NCBI GenBank assembly: GCA_026399835.1
Contig: JAPLQE010000014.1
Coordinates: 19,206-83,205 of the forward strand
DNA: 64,000 nt
Reading direction: 5' to 3'
DNA from: Burkholderiales bacterium
GTDB lineage: Bacteria; Pseudomonadota; Gammaproteobacteria; Burkholderiales; Burkholderiaceae_E
The notes under the pieces are model-generated. The model did not search any database. It was not told where the DNA came from and saw only the letters and a program-made list of their open reading frames with translations. The translations under genes were made by a program, and so were the position numbers. Positions 8,015 to 17,625 of the stretch are shown here, piece after piece; within the stretch, counting starts at the first letter, position 1; the number at the start of each line of letters is the position of its first letter.

Positions 8015-9121
8015 ATGTCCGCAGTGCCCGCCCCCTCCGCCTCGCCCGCCCCCGCCGGGGTCGAGGTCCGCCTCGATGCGATCCGCCATCGCTACGGCGA
8101 CGCGTTCGCCGTCGACGACGTGTCGCTGGGGATCGGCGCCGGCGAGCTCGTCGCGCTGCTCGGGCCGAGCGGCTGCGGCAAGTCCACGCTGCTGAGGATC
8201 GTGGCCGGGCTGCTGCGCCAGTCCGAGGGGGCGGTGCACATCGGCGAGGACGTGGTCGACGCGCTGCCGCCGAACGAGCGCGGCGCGGGCATCGTGTTCC
8301 AGAGCTACGCGCTGTTCCCGCACATGACGGTCGAGGCGAACGTGGGCTACGGGCTGCGGGCGCGCGGCGTGCCGGCGGCCGAGACGGCGCGCACCGTCGC
8401 CGACATGCTCGCGATGGTGCGCATGTCGGACTTCCGCGGCCGCTGGCCGCGCGAGCTGTCGGGCGGCCAGCAGCAGCGCGTGGCGCTCGCCCGGACGCTC
8501 GCGGTGCGCCCGCGGGTGCTGCTGCTCGACGAGCCGTTCGCGGCGCTCGACAAGAACCTGCGCCTCGACATGCAGATCGAGATCCGCCGGATCCAGCGCG
8601 AGCTCGGCGTCACCACCGTGCTGGTCACCCACGACCAGGAGGAGGCGATGTCGATGGCCGACCGGATCGCGGTGATGAACGCCGGCCAGGTCGAGCAGTT
8701 CGACACCCCGGAGGCGGTCTACGACGCGCCCGCCACGCTCTTCGTCGCCACCTTCGTCGGCACCGCGAACCTGCTGCCGGGGCGGCTCGCCCGCGACGGC
8801 GAGGGCTGGGTGCTCGAGGCCGAGGCCGGCGGGCGGCTCGCGATCTCGCGGCCGTCCCCCTGCACGCGCGAAGGCGCCGCGGTGCTGGCCGCGCGGCCCG
8901 AGCACCTGTCGATCGTCGAGCCCGGCCCCGACGCGCTGCCCGCCACCGTCGGCATGGTGCTGCCGCTCGGCCCCTCGCTGGTCCACGAGCTCGCGCTCGC
9001 CGACGGACGCCCCATCAAGCTGGTGCGCCCGCGCACGGCCGACGGCGCGCGGCTGCGCACCGGCGAGCGGGTGGGCGTCGCGCTGCGCCCGGGCTCGCCC
9101 GCCGCGGTGTTCGCGAAGTGA
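8015..9121 (+). CDS. ABC transporter ATP-binding protein, PotA type
   Basis: A 368-residue ATPase that powers import from the cytoplasmic side. Visible motifs are Walker A (GPSGCGKST), the Q-loop (VFQSYALFPHMTV), the ABC signature [16 protein letters not shown], Walker B with LLLDEPFAALD, and the switch histidine in VLVTHDQEEAMSMADRIAV. The C-terminal ~130 residues form the TOBE/OB regulatory domain of the PotA/MalK/CysA group. The ATG at this position was preferred to a GTG 36 bases earlier because family similarity begins shortly after it. A permease gene follows after seven bases. Confidence 0.92.
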   Translation: MSAVPAPSASPAPAGVEVRLDAIRHRYGDAFAVDDVSLGIGAGELVALLGPSGCGKSTLLRIVAGLLRQSEGAVHIGEDVVDALPPNERGAGIVFQSYALFPHMTVEANVGYGLRARGVPAAETARTVADMLAMVRMSDFRGRWPRELSGGQQQRVALARTLAVRPRVLLLDEPFAALDKNLRLDMQIEIRRIQRELGVTTVLVTHDQEEAMSMADRIAVMNAGQVEQFDTPEAVYDAPATLFVATFVGTANLLPGRLARDGEGWVLEAEAGGRLAISRPSPCTREGAAVLAARPEHLSIVEPGPDALPATVGMVLPLGPSLVHELALADGRPIKLVRPRTADGARLRTGERVGVALRPGSPAAVFAK

Positions 9122-9128
9122 GGCGTCG

Positions 9129-10049
9129 GTGACCGCCGCGGCAGCAGCCGTCCCGGCCCCCGGCCCCCCCCGGCCCCTCCGGCCCCCCCGGCCGGCCCGC
9201 CCGCAGCGTTCGGCCGCGACCGGCCCGATGCCGCTGGCGCTGCCGCTGGCGCTGTTCTTCGGCGTGTTCGTCGTGATGCCGCTGGCGCTCCTGGTCTTCG
9301 TCAGCCTGCACCAGGACCCGACGCTCTCGACGATGGGCCTGGCGCAGTACCGCAAGTTCCTGGGCGACGGCTTCAACCTGGCGGTGCTCGGCAACACGCT
9401 GTGGCTGGGCCTGAAGGTGACCCTGCTCACGGTGCTGATCGGCTATCCGCTCGCCTGGGCCTACACGCTGGCCGCGCCGCGCTGGCAGGCGCTGCTGATG
9501 CTGCTGATCGTGCTGCCGCTGCTCACCAGCGCCGTGGTGCGCACCTTCGCCTGGGTGGTGATCCTCGGGCGCCAGGGCATCGTCAACACCGTGCTGACCG
9601 GCTGGGGCTGGATCGACGCGCCCCTGAAGCTGCTGTACACGCCGGGCGCGGTGACCGTCGCGCTCGCGCAGATCGAGCTGCCGCTGATGGTGCTGCCGCT
9701 GATCACCGCGCTGTCGAACATCGACCCGGCGCTGCGCCAGGCCTCGCTCGCGCTGGGGGCCGGGCGCTGGCGCACCTTCGTGCAGGTGACGCTGCCGCTG
9801 TCGATGCCCGGGCTGCTCGCCGGCTGCCTGCTGGTGTTCGCGTCTTCGGTCAGCGCCTTCGTCACGCAGACGCTGGTGGGCGGCGGGCGCCAGATGTTCA
9901 TGCCCTTCTACCTGTACCAGCAGGCGATCCAGGCCAACGACTATCCGTTCGCCGCGACCATCGCGGTGATGCTGCTGGGGTCGGTGCTGGCGGTGGTGAC
10001 CGCGGTCAACCTGCTGGCGCGGCGCAGCCGGGGGTTCGTCCATGGCTGA
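9129..10049 (+). CDS. ABC transporter permease, PotB type
   Basis: A 306-residue inner-membrane permease (binding-protein-dependent transport family) starting at GTG, seven bases after the ATPase stop. A Pro/Arg-rich N-terminal tail of ~30 residues precedes the first helix (LALPLALFFGVFVVMPLALLVF, in two parts). The cytoplasmic EAA-type loop that docks on the ATPase reads ASLALGAGRWRTFVQVTLPL near residue 205. It has about six helices, overlaps the next permease gene by eight bases, and should form a heterodimer with it. The proline codon run at the N-terminus (a C-rich stretch) is unusual but does not break the frame. Confidence 0.92.
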   Translation: MTAAAAAVPAPGPPRPLRPPRPARPQRSAATGPMPLALPLALFFGVFVVMPLALLVFVSLHQDPTLSTMGLAQYRKFLGDGFNLAVLGNTLWLGLKVTLLTVLIGYPLAWAYTLAAPRWQALLMLLIVLPLLTSAVVRTFAWVVILGRQGIVNTVLTGWGWIDAPLKLLYTPGAVTVALAQIELPLMVLPLITALSNIDPALRQASLALGAGRWRTFVQVTLPLSMPGLLAGCLLVFASSVSAFVTQTLVGGGRQMFMPFYLYQQAIQANDYPFAATIAVMLLGSVLAVVTAVNLLARRSRGFVHG

Positions 10050-10908
10050 GGCGGCAGGCATGGCGAGGGCGCCCGGCGCCGCGCGTGTGGCCGCCGAGTC
10101 GACGGGCTCGCGGCTCGAGCGGCGCTCGTTCACGCTGGTCTTCGGCCTTCTGTGCACGGTCGCGATCGTGCTGCTGATGGCGCCGACGGTGATCGTCGTG
10201 GTCACTTCGTTCACCAGCGGCTTCTCGCTGAAGTTCCCGCCGCCGGGCTGGTCGTGGCGCTGGTACCTGGCGCTGTGGAACGAGTCGCCCGAGATCCTCG
10301 ACGCCTTCGTGCTGTCGCTGAAGGTGGCGGCGATCGCGACCTCGGTGTCGATCGTGCTCGCGGTGGCCGCGGCGCTCGCCATCGCGCGGCGCCGCGAGAC
10401 CTGGGCGCGCCTGGTGGAGTCGCTGTTCCTGTCGCCACTGATGCTGCCGACGCTGGCGCTCGGGCTGGCGCTGCTGATGCTCTTCAACCTCGCCGGCACC
10501 GGGCTGTCGTTCGGCACGCTGGTGGTCGGCCATGTCGCGATCACCGCGCCCTACGTGTTCCGCACCACCGCGGCCAGCCTGCTGCAGCTCGACGCGAGCC
10601 TGCTCGAGAGCGCACGCAGCCTCGGCGCCTCGCCGGTCCACGCGTTCCGCACGGTCACCCTGCCGCTGATCTCGCGCGGCATCGCCGCCGGCGCGTTCAT
10701 CGGCTTCATGTACTCGTTCGACAACGTCGCGGTCTCGCTCTTCCTGTTGGACGCGCGCAGCGAGGTCCTGCCGATCCGCATGTGGCACATCATCGAGTCG
10801 AACCTGGACGTGCGGGCGGCCGCGGTCTCGGGCGTGCTGATCGCCGCGACCCTGGTGATGATGATCGTGATGGAGCGGCTCGCCGGCATCTCGAGGCACC
10901 TGCGATGA
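10042..10908 (+). CDS. ABC transporter permease, PotC type
   Basis: A 288-residue inner-membrane permease, partner of the preceding PotB-like protein, with which it overlaps by eight bases. It has about six helices. The EAA-type loop is ESARSLGASPVHAFRTVTLP around residue 195, and the GFMYSFDNVAVSLFLL segment is typical of PotC-like subunits. It closes the rightward transporter operon; the next gene is on the other strand 32 bases away. Substrate type follows the binding protein: spermidine/putrescine-like by family, unproven here. Confidence 0.92.
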   Translation: MAEAAGMARAPGAARVAAESTGSRLERRSFTLVFGLLCTVAIVLLMAPTVIVVVTSFTSGFSLKFPPPGWSWRWYLALWNESPEILDAFVLSLKVAAIATSVSIVLAVAAALAIARRRETWARLVESLFLSPLMLPTLALGLALLMLFNLAGTGLSFGTLVVGHVAITAPYVFRTTAASLLQLDASLLESARSLGASPVHAFRTVTLPLISRGIAAGAFIGFMYSFDNVAVSLFLLDARSEVLPIRMWHIIESNLDVRAAAVSGVLIAATLVMMIVMERLAGISRHLR

Positions 10909-10940
10909 GCCGCGCGCCCGCGATGTCGGCGTGCGGCCGC

Positions 10941-11423
10941 TCAGGGGGCGGGCGGGGCGATCGTGTCGCCGCCCCAGCGGCGGCGCAGCGCGAGGTATTC
11001 GTCCTCGAGGGGGCCGGGCTCGATCCGCGGATGCCAGCCGGTCATGTCGCAGAAGGCCTCCAGCGAGTAGCCGCCGAGGTCGGTGCGCCGGAGGGTCGCG
11101 TGGCGCAGCGCCAGCACCACGCGCGCGATGCCGGCGAGCTTGAGGGCGCCCGCGCACATCGGGCAGGGCTCCATCGTGCAGTAGAGGGTGGCGCCGTGGG
11201 TGGACTGCGCACCGTGCGCGGCCTGCGCCGCGCGGATCGCGTCGGTCTCGGCGTGCTCGGTGACGATGCCGCGGCTGACCTGCCGGTTCTGGCCGGCACC
11301 GATCACGCGCCCGTCGCGGACCAGCACCGCGCCGGTCGGCCAGTCGCCGCGCCCGTAGGCGTCCTGCGACTGGTCCATCGCGGCGCGCATCCAGTGAAGG
11401 TCGAGGTCGGCGGGTTGGCTCAT
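10941..11423 (-). CDS. Cytidine deaminase-fold nucleobase/nucleoside deaminase
   Basis: A 160-residue zinc-dependent deaminase. The zinc site is complete: HAE at 57-59 supplies a histidine ligand and the proton-shuttling glutamate, and PCPMC at 86-90 supplies two cysteine ligands. Overall length and the C-terminal aromatic-rich tail recall bacterial guanine deaminase (GuaD) and related cytosine/creatinine-type deaminases rather than the tRNA-specific TadA. It is a single gene facing away from the neighbouring amidohydrolase, with a 47-bp shared upstream region. In this region of cyclic-amide hydrolases, deamination of a purine, pyrimidine or triazine ring is plausible; the substrate is unassigned. 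Confidence 0.85.
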   Translation of the reverse strand: MSQPADLDLHWMRAAMDQSQDAYGRGDWPTGAVLVRDGRVIGAGQNRQVSRGIVTEHAETDAIRAAQAAHGAQSTHGATLYCTMEPCPMCAGALKLAGIARVVLALRHATLRRTDLGGYSLEAFCDMTGWHPRIEPGPLEDEYLALRRRWGGDTIAPPAP

Positions 11424-11470
11424 GTCGGAAATCCGGCTGCGTGTCAGTCCCGCCAGTGTGGAGACGAACG

Positions 11471-13006
11471 ATGACGAATGCCAGAAGCACGCTGCTGCGC
11501 GGGGCGACCGCGCTGCTCGGCGAGGAACAGGCCTACGCGGCCCGCCCGCTCGACGTGCTGGTCGAGGGCGGGCGGATCACCGCGATCGAGCCCGCGGGCA
11601 CGATCGGGCAGGCCGACGAGGTCGTCGATCTGGGCGGGCGCCTGCTGGTGCCGGGGCTTGTCAACGGCCACCAGCACTCGCACGAGCACTTCCAGCGCGG
11701 GCGCACCGAGAACCTGCCGCTCGAGCTGTGGCAGCACCTGGTGCGCACCCGCGTGCCGGTGCCGCTGACGCCGCGCCAGGTCTACCTGCGCACCCTGATC
11801 GGCGCGATCGAGAGCCTGCGCACCGGCTGCACGACCCTGGTCGACGATCTCGCGGTGGGCGCCGCGGTCGACCGCGAGCGCATCGATGCGACGATGCAGG
11901 CGTACGAGGACGCGGGCATCCGCGCGCTGGTCGGCTTCGCGATGATGGACAAGCCGATCATCGACAACTTTCCGTTCGCCGACGAGGCCTTCCCGCCCGG
12001 ACTGGCCGCGGAGCTGCGCGCCGCGCCCCGGCCCTCGCAGGCGGACTACCTCGGGCTGGTCGGCGATCTGGCGCGCACCCGCCATCCGAAGACCTCGCGG
12101 GTCGGCGTGCTGGTGTCGGCCTCGGCGCCGCAGCGCTGCACCGACGCGTTCCTGATGCAGGTGCGCGGCCTGGCCGACGAGCTCGACCTGCCGCTGATCA
12201 CGCATGTCCAGGAGACCCGCCTGCAGGTCGTCACCGGGCAGCGCTTCTACGGCGTGCCGATCGTCGAGCACCTCGATCGCATCGGCTTCCTCAAGCCCGC
12301 CACCAGCCTGATCCACGCGGTGTGGCTGAACCCGCGCGAGATCGAGGCGCTCGCGCGCAGCGGCGCCACCGCGCAGCACAACCCGTGGAGCAACCTGCTG
12401 CTCGGCTCGGGCGTGCAGCCGGTGCGCGAGCTGCTCGAGGCCGGCGTCAACGTCAGCCTGGGCTCCGACGGCTCGTGCTCGACGGTGACGGTGAACATGC
12501 TCAACGTGCTGGGCAGCGCGGCGGCCGTCTCGAAGCTGCGCGGCGATCGCCAGGACCGCTGGCTGTCGGCGGCCGAGGCGCTGCGCGCCGGCACGATCGG
12601 CGGGGCGCGCGCGCTCGGCTTCGGCGACGCGCTGGGTGCGATCCGCGTCGGCGCGATCGCCGACCTGGTGGGCTACCGGCTCGACACCGTCACCTTCGCG
12701 CCGCTGACCGACCCGGTGCGCCAGCTCGTCTACGCCGAGCGCGGCGCCGGCCTCGACTTCTCGATGGTCGACGGCCGCGTCGCGATCGCGGCCGGCCGCA
12801 TGCGCGGCATCGACGAGGCCGCGATCCTGGCCGAGATCGAATCCGAGTACCGCTCGCTCGCCGCGCAGTACGAGGCGGCCGAGGCCTCGGTCGCCCCGGT
12901 GCTCGCGGCCGCCGAGACGCTGTGGCGCCGCTCCCTCGCGCTGCCGATCCCCGCCGACACCTTCGCGGCGCGGCTGCCCGACGCCGCGTCCGGCCCCCAG
13001 CCCTGA
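11471..13006 (+). CDS. Amidohydrolase family protein (chlorohydrolase/deaminase-like, subtype III)
   Basis: A 511-residue TIM-barrel metal hydrolase resembling the TrzN/AtzA/SAH-deaminase group. Metal-binding motifs are NGHQHSHEHF near residue 67, a histidine in THVQETRLQ, another in LIHAVWLNP, and the catalytic aspartate in LGSDGSCST. The ATG used here follows a GAGACG ribosome-site-like element; a longer reading adds ten residues without similarity. The C-terminal ~60 residues after the barrel are a helical, Ala-rich extension. It lies just upstream of a complete amino-acid-type ABC transporter, so the transporter may bring in its substrate or remove its product. Deamination or dechlorination of an N-heterocycle is likely by family. 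Confidence 0.85.
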   Translation: MTNARSTLLRGATALLGEEQAYAARPLDVLVEGGRITAIEPAGTIGQADEVVDLGGRLLVPGLVNGHQHSHEHFQRGRTENLPLELWQHLVRTRVPVPLTPRQVYLRTLIGAIESLRTGCTTLVDDLAVGAAVDRERIDATMQAYEDAGIRALVGFAMMDKPIIDNFPFADEAFPPGLAAELRAAPRPSQADYLGLVGDLARTRHPKTSRVGVLVSASAPQRCTDAFLMQVRGLADELDLPLITHVQETRLQVVTGQRFYGVPIVEHLDRIGFLKPATSLIHAVWLNPREIEALARSGATAQHNPWSNLLLGSGVQPVRELLEAGVNVSLGSDGSCSTVTVNMLNVLGSAAAVSKLRGDRQDRWLSAAEALRAGTIGGARALGFGDALGAIRVGAIADLVGYRLDTVTFAPLTDPVRQLVYAERGAGLDFSMVDGRVAIAAGRMRGIDEAAILAEIESEYRSLAAQYEAAEASVAPVLAAAETLWRRSLALPIPADTFAARLPDAASGPQP

Positions 13007-13072
13007 GCGCGGCTCCGATCGCGCTCTCCATGTCCCCGACCGCCCTCTCACCCCCCTGAACGGAGAAGCCCC

Positions 13073-13927
13073 ATGGTCAGTCCCGTCCGCCGCTCGCTCC
13101 TCGCTGCAGCCCCCGCTGCCGCCGCCGCCGCCGCCCTCGGCGGTCTCCCCCGCATCGCCGCCGCCCAGGCGGTGACCCTCGCCCAGATCAAGGCCTCCGG
13201 CGAGCTGCGCATCGGCTGCGAGGCCGCCTACGTGCCGTTCACCTACCGCCAGGACGGCAAGATCGTCGGCTACGACGTCGAGCTCGCCGAGCTGTTCTGC
13301 AAGTCGCTCGGCGTGAAGGCCAACTTCATCGACACCGCCTGGGCCGGCGTGATCCCGTCGCTGTACGCCAAGAAGTTCGACGTGATCATGTCGTCGATGA
13401 GCTACACGAAGGAGCGCCTCGAGCGCGTCGCCTTCACCATCCCGTACGCCGAGGCCTCGCAGGCGCTGCTGGTTCGCGCGTCCGACGTCGACAAGATCAA
13501 GGCGCCCGTGGACCTGAACGGCCGCGTGCTCGCGGTCAAGCTCGGCTCGCCGGGTCAGGTGCTGCAGGAGAGGATGGCCGCGTCGCTCAAGGCGGCCGGA
13601 GGCGCCGGCTTCAAGGAGCTGCGCACCTTCGACGATCACCCCTCGGCCTATGTCGCGCTCGCTCAGAACCGTGTCGACGGCGTGCTCAACACGGTGCCGA
13701 CGCTGGCGATGGTGCTCAAGGACGCGCCGGGCAAGTACGCGATCGTCAAGGGCATGGGCGCCGACAACTGGGCGGGCATCGCCGCGCGCAAGGAGGATCC
13801 GGAGATCGTCGCCTTCCTGAACGACGAGCTGAAGAAGCTCAAGGCGAGCGGCGCGATCTACGCGCTGCAGGAGAAGTGGTTCGGCTTCCGGATGACGCTG
13901 GCCGACGCGGTCCCGAGCTTCGGCTGA
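13073..13927 (+). CDS. ABC transporter substrate-binding protein, amino-acid family 3
   Basis: A 284-residue periplasmic binding protein with a strong upstream ribosome site (CGGAGAAG). An Ala-rich signal peptide ends near the AAQA at residues ~31-34; two arginines at 6-7 followed by SLLAA could allow Tat export. The family 3 pattern is clear: SGELRIGCEAAYVPFTYR, then GYDVELAELFCKSLGV, then FDVIMSSMSYTKERLERVAFT in consecutive pieces. It is the first gene of a binding protein-permease-ATPase operon, with only one base between its stop and the permease start. Ligands in this family are polar amino acids or similar small cations and zwitterions. Confidence 0.92.
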   Translation: MVSPVRRSLLAAAPAAAAAAALGGLPRIAAAQAVTLAQIKASGELRIGCEAAYVPFTYRQDGKIVGYDVELAELFCKSLGVKANFIDTAWAGVIPSLYAKKFDVIMSSMSYTKERLERVAFTIPYAEASQALLVRASDVDKIKAPVDLNGRVLAVKLGSPGQVLQERMAASLKAAGGAGFKELRTFDDHPSAYVALAQNRVDGVLNTVPTLAMVLKDAPGKYAIVKGMGADNWAGIAARKEDPEIVAFLNDELKKLKASGAIYALQEKWFGFRMTLADAVPSFG

Positions 13928-13928
13928 C

Positions 13929-14582
13929 ATGATCTTCGACTGGGGCCTGGTGCAGAAATCCCTGCCGCTGCTGGCGACGGGGTGGGTCACCACGGTGAAG
14001 ATCTGCTCGCTCGCGATGCTGCTCGGCGTCGCGCTCGGCGGCGTGCTCGGACTGATGTCGCTGTCTCGCCTGGCCCCTGCGCGCTGGGCGGTGATGGCGT
14101 ACGTCGACTTCATCCGCGGCACGCCGCTGCTGATCCAGATCTTCCTGGTGTACTTCGCGCTGCCGGTGGTCGGCATCAACCTGCCCGAGTTCTGGGCGGG
14201 CGTGATCGCGCTCGGGCTGAACGCGGCGGGCTTCATCGCCGAGATCGTGCGCGCCGGCGTCGGCTCGATCGAGAAGGGCCAGGCCGAGGCGGCCCGCTCG
14301 ATCGGGATGCGTCACGGCCAGATCCTGATCCATGTGCTGCTGCCGCAGTCGCTGCGCGCGGTGGTGCCGCCGACGACCAACGAGCTGATCACCCTGGTCA
14401 AGGGCTCGGCGCTGCTGTCGGTGATCTCGGTCTACGAGCTGACCCGCGCGGGGCAGGCGATCATCGCCGTCCACTTCGCGCCCTTCGAGATCTTCCTGAT
14501 GATCGCTGCCTACTACTACCTGACGATCTCCGTGCTCGCCTGGCTGTCGCGCTGGCTCGAGCGCCGGCTGCCGGCGTGGTGA
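13929..14582 (+). CDS. Amino-acid-type ABC transporter permease
   Basis: A 217-residue HisM/GlnP-type permease. The typical elements are the early hydrophobic helix, the YVDFIRGTPLLIQIFLVYFAL segment (two parts), and the cytoplasmic EAA loop EAARSIGMRHGQILIHVLLP. Only one permease gene is present, so a homodimer is expected. It is tightly coupled to the binding protein gene and ends ten bases before the ATPase gene. Confidence 0.93.
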   Translation: MIFDWGLVQKSLPLLATGWVTTVKICSLAMLLGVALGGVLGLMSLSRLAPARWAVMAYVDFIRGTPLLIQIFLVYFALPVVGINLPEFWAGVIALGLNAAGFIAEIVRAGVGSIEKGQAEAARSIGMRHGQILIHVLLPQSLRAVVPPTTNELITLVKGSALLSVISVYELTRAGQAIIAVHFAPFEIFLMIAAYYYLTISVLAWLSRWLERRLPAW

Positions 14583-14592
14583 GGGCGGGACG

Positions 14593-15345
14593 ATGACGCT
14601 GCTGCGCGCGGAGGGGATCACCAAGGCCTACGGCGGGCGCACCGTGCTGCGCGGCGCCTCGCTGTCGGTCGACGAGGGCGAGACCATCGTCATCATCGGG
14701 CCCTCGGGCTCGGGCAAGACGACGCTGCTGCGCTGCCTGAACTGGCTGGAGACGCCCGACGCCGGCTCGGTGGTGCTGCGCGGCGAGGCGATCGGGCGCG
14801 ACGCGTCGGGCCGCGCGCTGTCGGAGGCGACGGTCGCGCGCCAGCGCAGCCGCGTCGGCTTCGTGTTCCAGCGCTTCAACCTGTTCGCCCACCTGACGGC
14901 GCTCGACAACGTGGCGATCGGGCCGCGGCGGGTGCTCGGGGTGGGTGCCGAGGAGGCCCGCGCGCGGGCCCGCGCCGAGCTCGAGCGCGTGCACCTGGCC
15001 TCGCACGTCGACAAGCGCCCGAGCCAGCTCTCCGGCGGGCAGCAGCAGCGGGTGGCGATCGCGCGCGCGCTCGCGATGCGCCCCGAGCTCATCCTGTTCG
15101 ACGAGCCGACCTCGGCGCTCGATCCCGAGCTCGTCACCGAAGTGGTCGATGTGATGCGCGAGCTGGCGGATGCGAAGATGACGATGGTGGCGGTCACGCA
15201 CGAGATGCGCTTCGCACGCGCCGCCGCCGACCGGGTGGTGTTCATGGACGAGGGCGCGGTCGTCGAGACCGGCACCCCCGACCGCATCTTCGATGCCCCG
15301 GACACCGAGCGCACCCGGCGCTTCCTCGCCCACCTGCACGAATGA
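14593..15345 (+). CDS. Amino-acid-type ABC transporter ATP-binding protein
   Basis: A 250-residue GlnQ/HisP-type ATPase. Walker A is GPSGSGKTT, the Q-loop is [16 protein letters not shown], the ABC signature is [16 protein letters not shown], Walker B is [13 protein letters not shown] and the switch histidine is in [12 protein letters not shown]. The length and lack of a C-terminal regulatory domain fit the polar amino acid uptake group. It ends eight bases before the next amidohydrolase gene, so transporter and hydrolase are probably on one transcript. Confidence 0.94.
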   Translation: MTLLRAEGITKAYGGRTVLRGASLSVDEGETIVIIGPSGSGKTTLLRCLNWLETPDAGSVVLRGEAIGRDASGRALSEATVARQRSRVGFVFQRFNLFAHLTALDNVAIGPRRVLGVGAEEARARARAELERVHLASHVDKRPSQLSGGQQQRVAIARALAMRPELILFDEPTSALDPELVTEVVDVMRELADAKMTMVAVTHEMRFARAAADRVVFMDEGAVVETGTPDRIFDAPDTERTRRFLAHLHE

Positions 15346-15352
15346 GGCCCGC

Positions 15353-16714
15353 ATGACCCCACCGACTCCGCCCGCCTTCGACCTGCTGCTGACCGGCGCG
15401 ACCGTCGTCACCGTCGACGACCGGGACACCGTCGTCGAGGACGGCGCGGTCGGCATCGTCGCCGGCCGCATCGCCTGGGTGGGCGCCGCCGCCGCGCTGC
15501 CGCCGGACACCCGCGCGACGCAGCGTGTCGCGCTGCCCGGTCGCGTGCTCACGCCGGGCCTGGTCAACGTCCACACCCATGCCATCCTGACGATGGTGCG
15601 GGGCGTCGCCGAGGACCTGGGCTTCGCGCCCGCCTACACGCCCGGCATCCCGCACGGCCATGACGTCACGCCCGACGAGGCCGTCGCGCTGGCCCGCCTG
15701 GGTGCGGTCGAGGCGCTGCTCTTCGGCTCGACGCTGGTCAACGACACCTACGTGCACGCCGACCTGACGCTGCCGGCGATGGCCGACCTGGGGATGCGCG
15801 TCTACAGCTGCGGCCGCATCCACGACGCCGACTTCTCGCTGATCGGCGACGGCCGCTGGGAGTACCACACCGGGATCGGCGAGCGCACGCTCGGCGAGGC
15901 GCTGGCGCTGGCCGAGCGCTGGCATGGCGCCTACGGCGGCCGCACCGGCGTGCAGCTCTCCGCGCACGCACCGGACACCTGCTCGGACGCGCTGCTGCGG
16001 ATGATCGCCACCGAATCGTCGCGGCGCGGGCTGCGGGTGAACACGCACCTCGTGCAGAGCCGCAAGGAGGTCGAGCAGGTGATGCGCCGCTCCGGCATGA
16101 CGCCGCCGCAGCTGCTCGAGGAGGTCGGGCTGCTGAACGACCGGCTGCTGGCCGCGCACTGCATCTGGATGGACGATGCCGACATCGCGCGCTGCGGGCG
16201 CGCCGGCATCCATGTCGCGCACATCCCCAAGGGCAACGCGACCGGCGGCACCGCCGCGCCCACCTCGAAGCTGCGGCGCGCCGGCGCCCGGCTCACCCTG
16301 GGCTCGGACAACATGCACGCGGACCTCGTCGAGGTGATGCGCTGGGCGCTCGCCATCGGCCGCATCCAGGAAGAGCGGGTCGACGACTTCTGGCAGCCCG
16401 AGGACGTGCTGCGGATGGCCACCCGCGACGGCGCCCGCGCGATGGGCCTAGCCGACGAGCTCGGCTCGATCGAGGTGGGCAGGAAGGCCGACCTGGTGGC
16501 CTTCGACTTCCGCCGCCCGCACCTCGTGCCCTGCATCGACCCGGTGGGCAACCTGGTCCACACCGCGCAGGGCCGCGACGTCGAGCATGTCTGGATCGAC
16601 GGCGAGCAGGTGGTCGCCTCGGGCCGCCCGGTGAAGGCCGACCTCGAGTCGATCCTGGCCGACGCGCAGGCCGCCTCGACCGCGCTGTGGCAGCGTGCCC
16701 GGGCGGGCGCATGA
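15353..16714 (+). CDS. Amidohydrolase family protein (AtzB/SsnA/deaminase-like)
   Basis: A 453-residue amidohydrolase. Ligand motifs are VNVHTHAIL near residue 66, [21 protein letters not shown], and the catalytic aspartate in [11 protein letters not shown]. The domain order (N-terminal beta part, TIM barrel, C-terminal beta return with [15 protein letters not shown]) is that of cytosine-deaminase/S-adenosylhomocysteine-deaminase/AtzB relatives. It is a second, distinct paralogue of the amidohydrolase 2 kb upstream. Its stop overlaps the start of the deacetylase-like gene (ATGA), and its own start is eight bases after the ATPase stop, so it belongs to a long operon running to the MOSC gene. 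Confidence 0.87.
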   Translation: MTPPTPPAFDLLLTGATVVTVDDRDTVVEDGAVGIVAGRIAWVGAAAALPPDTRATQRVALPGRVLTPGLVNVHTHAILTMVRGVAEDLGFAPAYTPGIPHGHDVTPDEAVALARLGAVEALLFGSTLVNDTYVHADLTLPAMADLGMRVYSCGRIHDADFSLIGDGRWEYHTGIGERTLGEALALAERWHGAYGGRTGVQLSAHAPDTCSDALLRMIATESSRRGLRVNTHLVQSRKEVEQVMRRSGMTPPQLLEEVGLLNDRLLAAHCIWMDDADIARCGRAGIHVAHIPKGNATGGTAAPTSKLRRAGARLTLGSDNMHADLVEVMRWALAIGRIQEERVDDFWQPEDVLRMATRDGARAMGLADELGSIEVGRKADLVAFDFRRPHLVPCIDPVGNLVHTAQGRDVEHVWIDGEQVVASGRPVKADLESILADAQAASTALWQRARAGA

Positions 16715-17625
16715 GCGCGGACACGGGCACCCACCGCGACTTCGCCGGCTACGGCGGGCACTACCCGAGTTTCGCGTGGCCGGGCGGCGCCGGCCTCGCG
16801 GTGTCCTTCGTGCTGAACGTCGAGGAGGGCGCCGAGCTGTCGCTGACCGCCGGCGACCCGCGCAACGAGGGCCGCCACGAGGTCAGCAACGAGATCGTCG
16901 GTGCGCCCGACCTGTGCATGCAGAGCCACTTCGAGTACGGCGCGCGCGTCGGCTACGGGCGCATCACCGGGCTGATCGCCGACGCCGGCATCCCGCTCAC
17001 CCTCAACGCCTGCGGCCGCGCGCTCGAGGCCACGCCCTGGGTCGCGCGCGACGCGGTCGACCGCGGCTTCGAGGTCTGCTGCCACGGCTGGCGCTGGGAG
17101 ACCCATGCGCACATGGGCGAGGACGAGGAGCGCGCGGCGATCGCGCGGACCGCCGCCACCGTCGCGCGCCTGGTCGGACGCGCGCCGGTCGGCTGGCACA
17201 CCAAGTCGTCCGCGTCGGTGAACACCCGGCGGCTGCTGGTCGAGCACGGCGGCTTCCTGTACGACAGCGACGCCTACAATGACGACCTGCCCTACTGGGT
17301 CCGGGTCGGCGAACAGCCGCACCTCGTGCTGCCGTACGCGTTCGACACCAACGACATGAAGTTCTTCGACAGCTTCGCGTTCGTGCGCGGCAACGACTTC
17401 GCCGACTACGCGATCGACGCCTTCGAGTGGCTGCTGCGCGAGTCCCGCCATTCGCCGCGGATGATGTCGATCGGCCTGCACACCCGCATCCTCGGGCGCC
17501 CGGGGCGCATCGGCGCGCTCGCCAAGCTGGTCGATCACGTGCGCGGGCGCAACCGCGCCTGGTGCGCGACCCGCGAGCAGATCGCCCGCCACTTCATCGC
17601 GGCGGTGCCTGCGGAGCGCGCGTGA
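16711..17625 (+). CDS. puuE: Polysaccharide deacetylase-family allantoinase-like protein (PuuE type)
   Basis: A 304-residue NodB-fold hydrolase. PuuE-type allantoinases are metal-independent members of this fold that open allantoin; their signature includes VSFVLNVEEGAE (residues ~29-40) in place of the metal-binding double aspartate, and EVSNEIVGAPDL a little later, both of which I see. The CCHGWRWE and GWHTKSSASVNTRRLL blocks line the cleft. The start overlaps the preceding amidohydrolase stop and the end overlaps the amidase start (GTGA), so translation is coupled on both sides. The substrate could be allantoin or another cyclic ureide; the absence of other uric-acid-pathway genes here makes allantoin only one option. 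Confidence 0.8.
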   Translation: MSADTGTHRDFAGYGGHYPSFAWPGGAGLAVSFVLNVEEGAELSLTAGDPRNEGRHEVSNEIVGAPDLCMQSHFEYGARVGYGRITGLIADAGIPLTLNACGRALEATPWVARDAVDRGFEVCCHGWRWETHAHMGEDEERAAIARTAATVARLVGRAPVGWHTKSSASVNTRRLLVEHGGFLYDSDAYNDDLPYWVRVGEQPHLVLPYAFDTNDMKFFDSFAFVRGNDFADYAIDAFEWLLRESRHSPRMMSIGLHTRILGRPGRIGALAKLVDHVRGRNRAWCATREQIARHFIAAVPAERA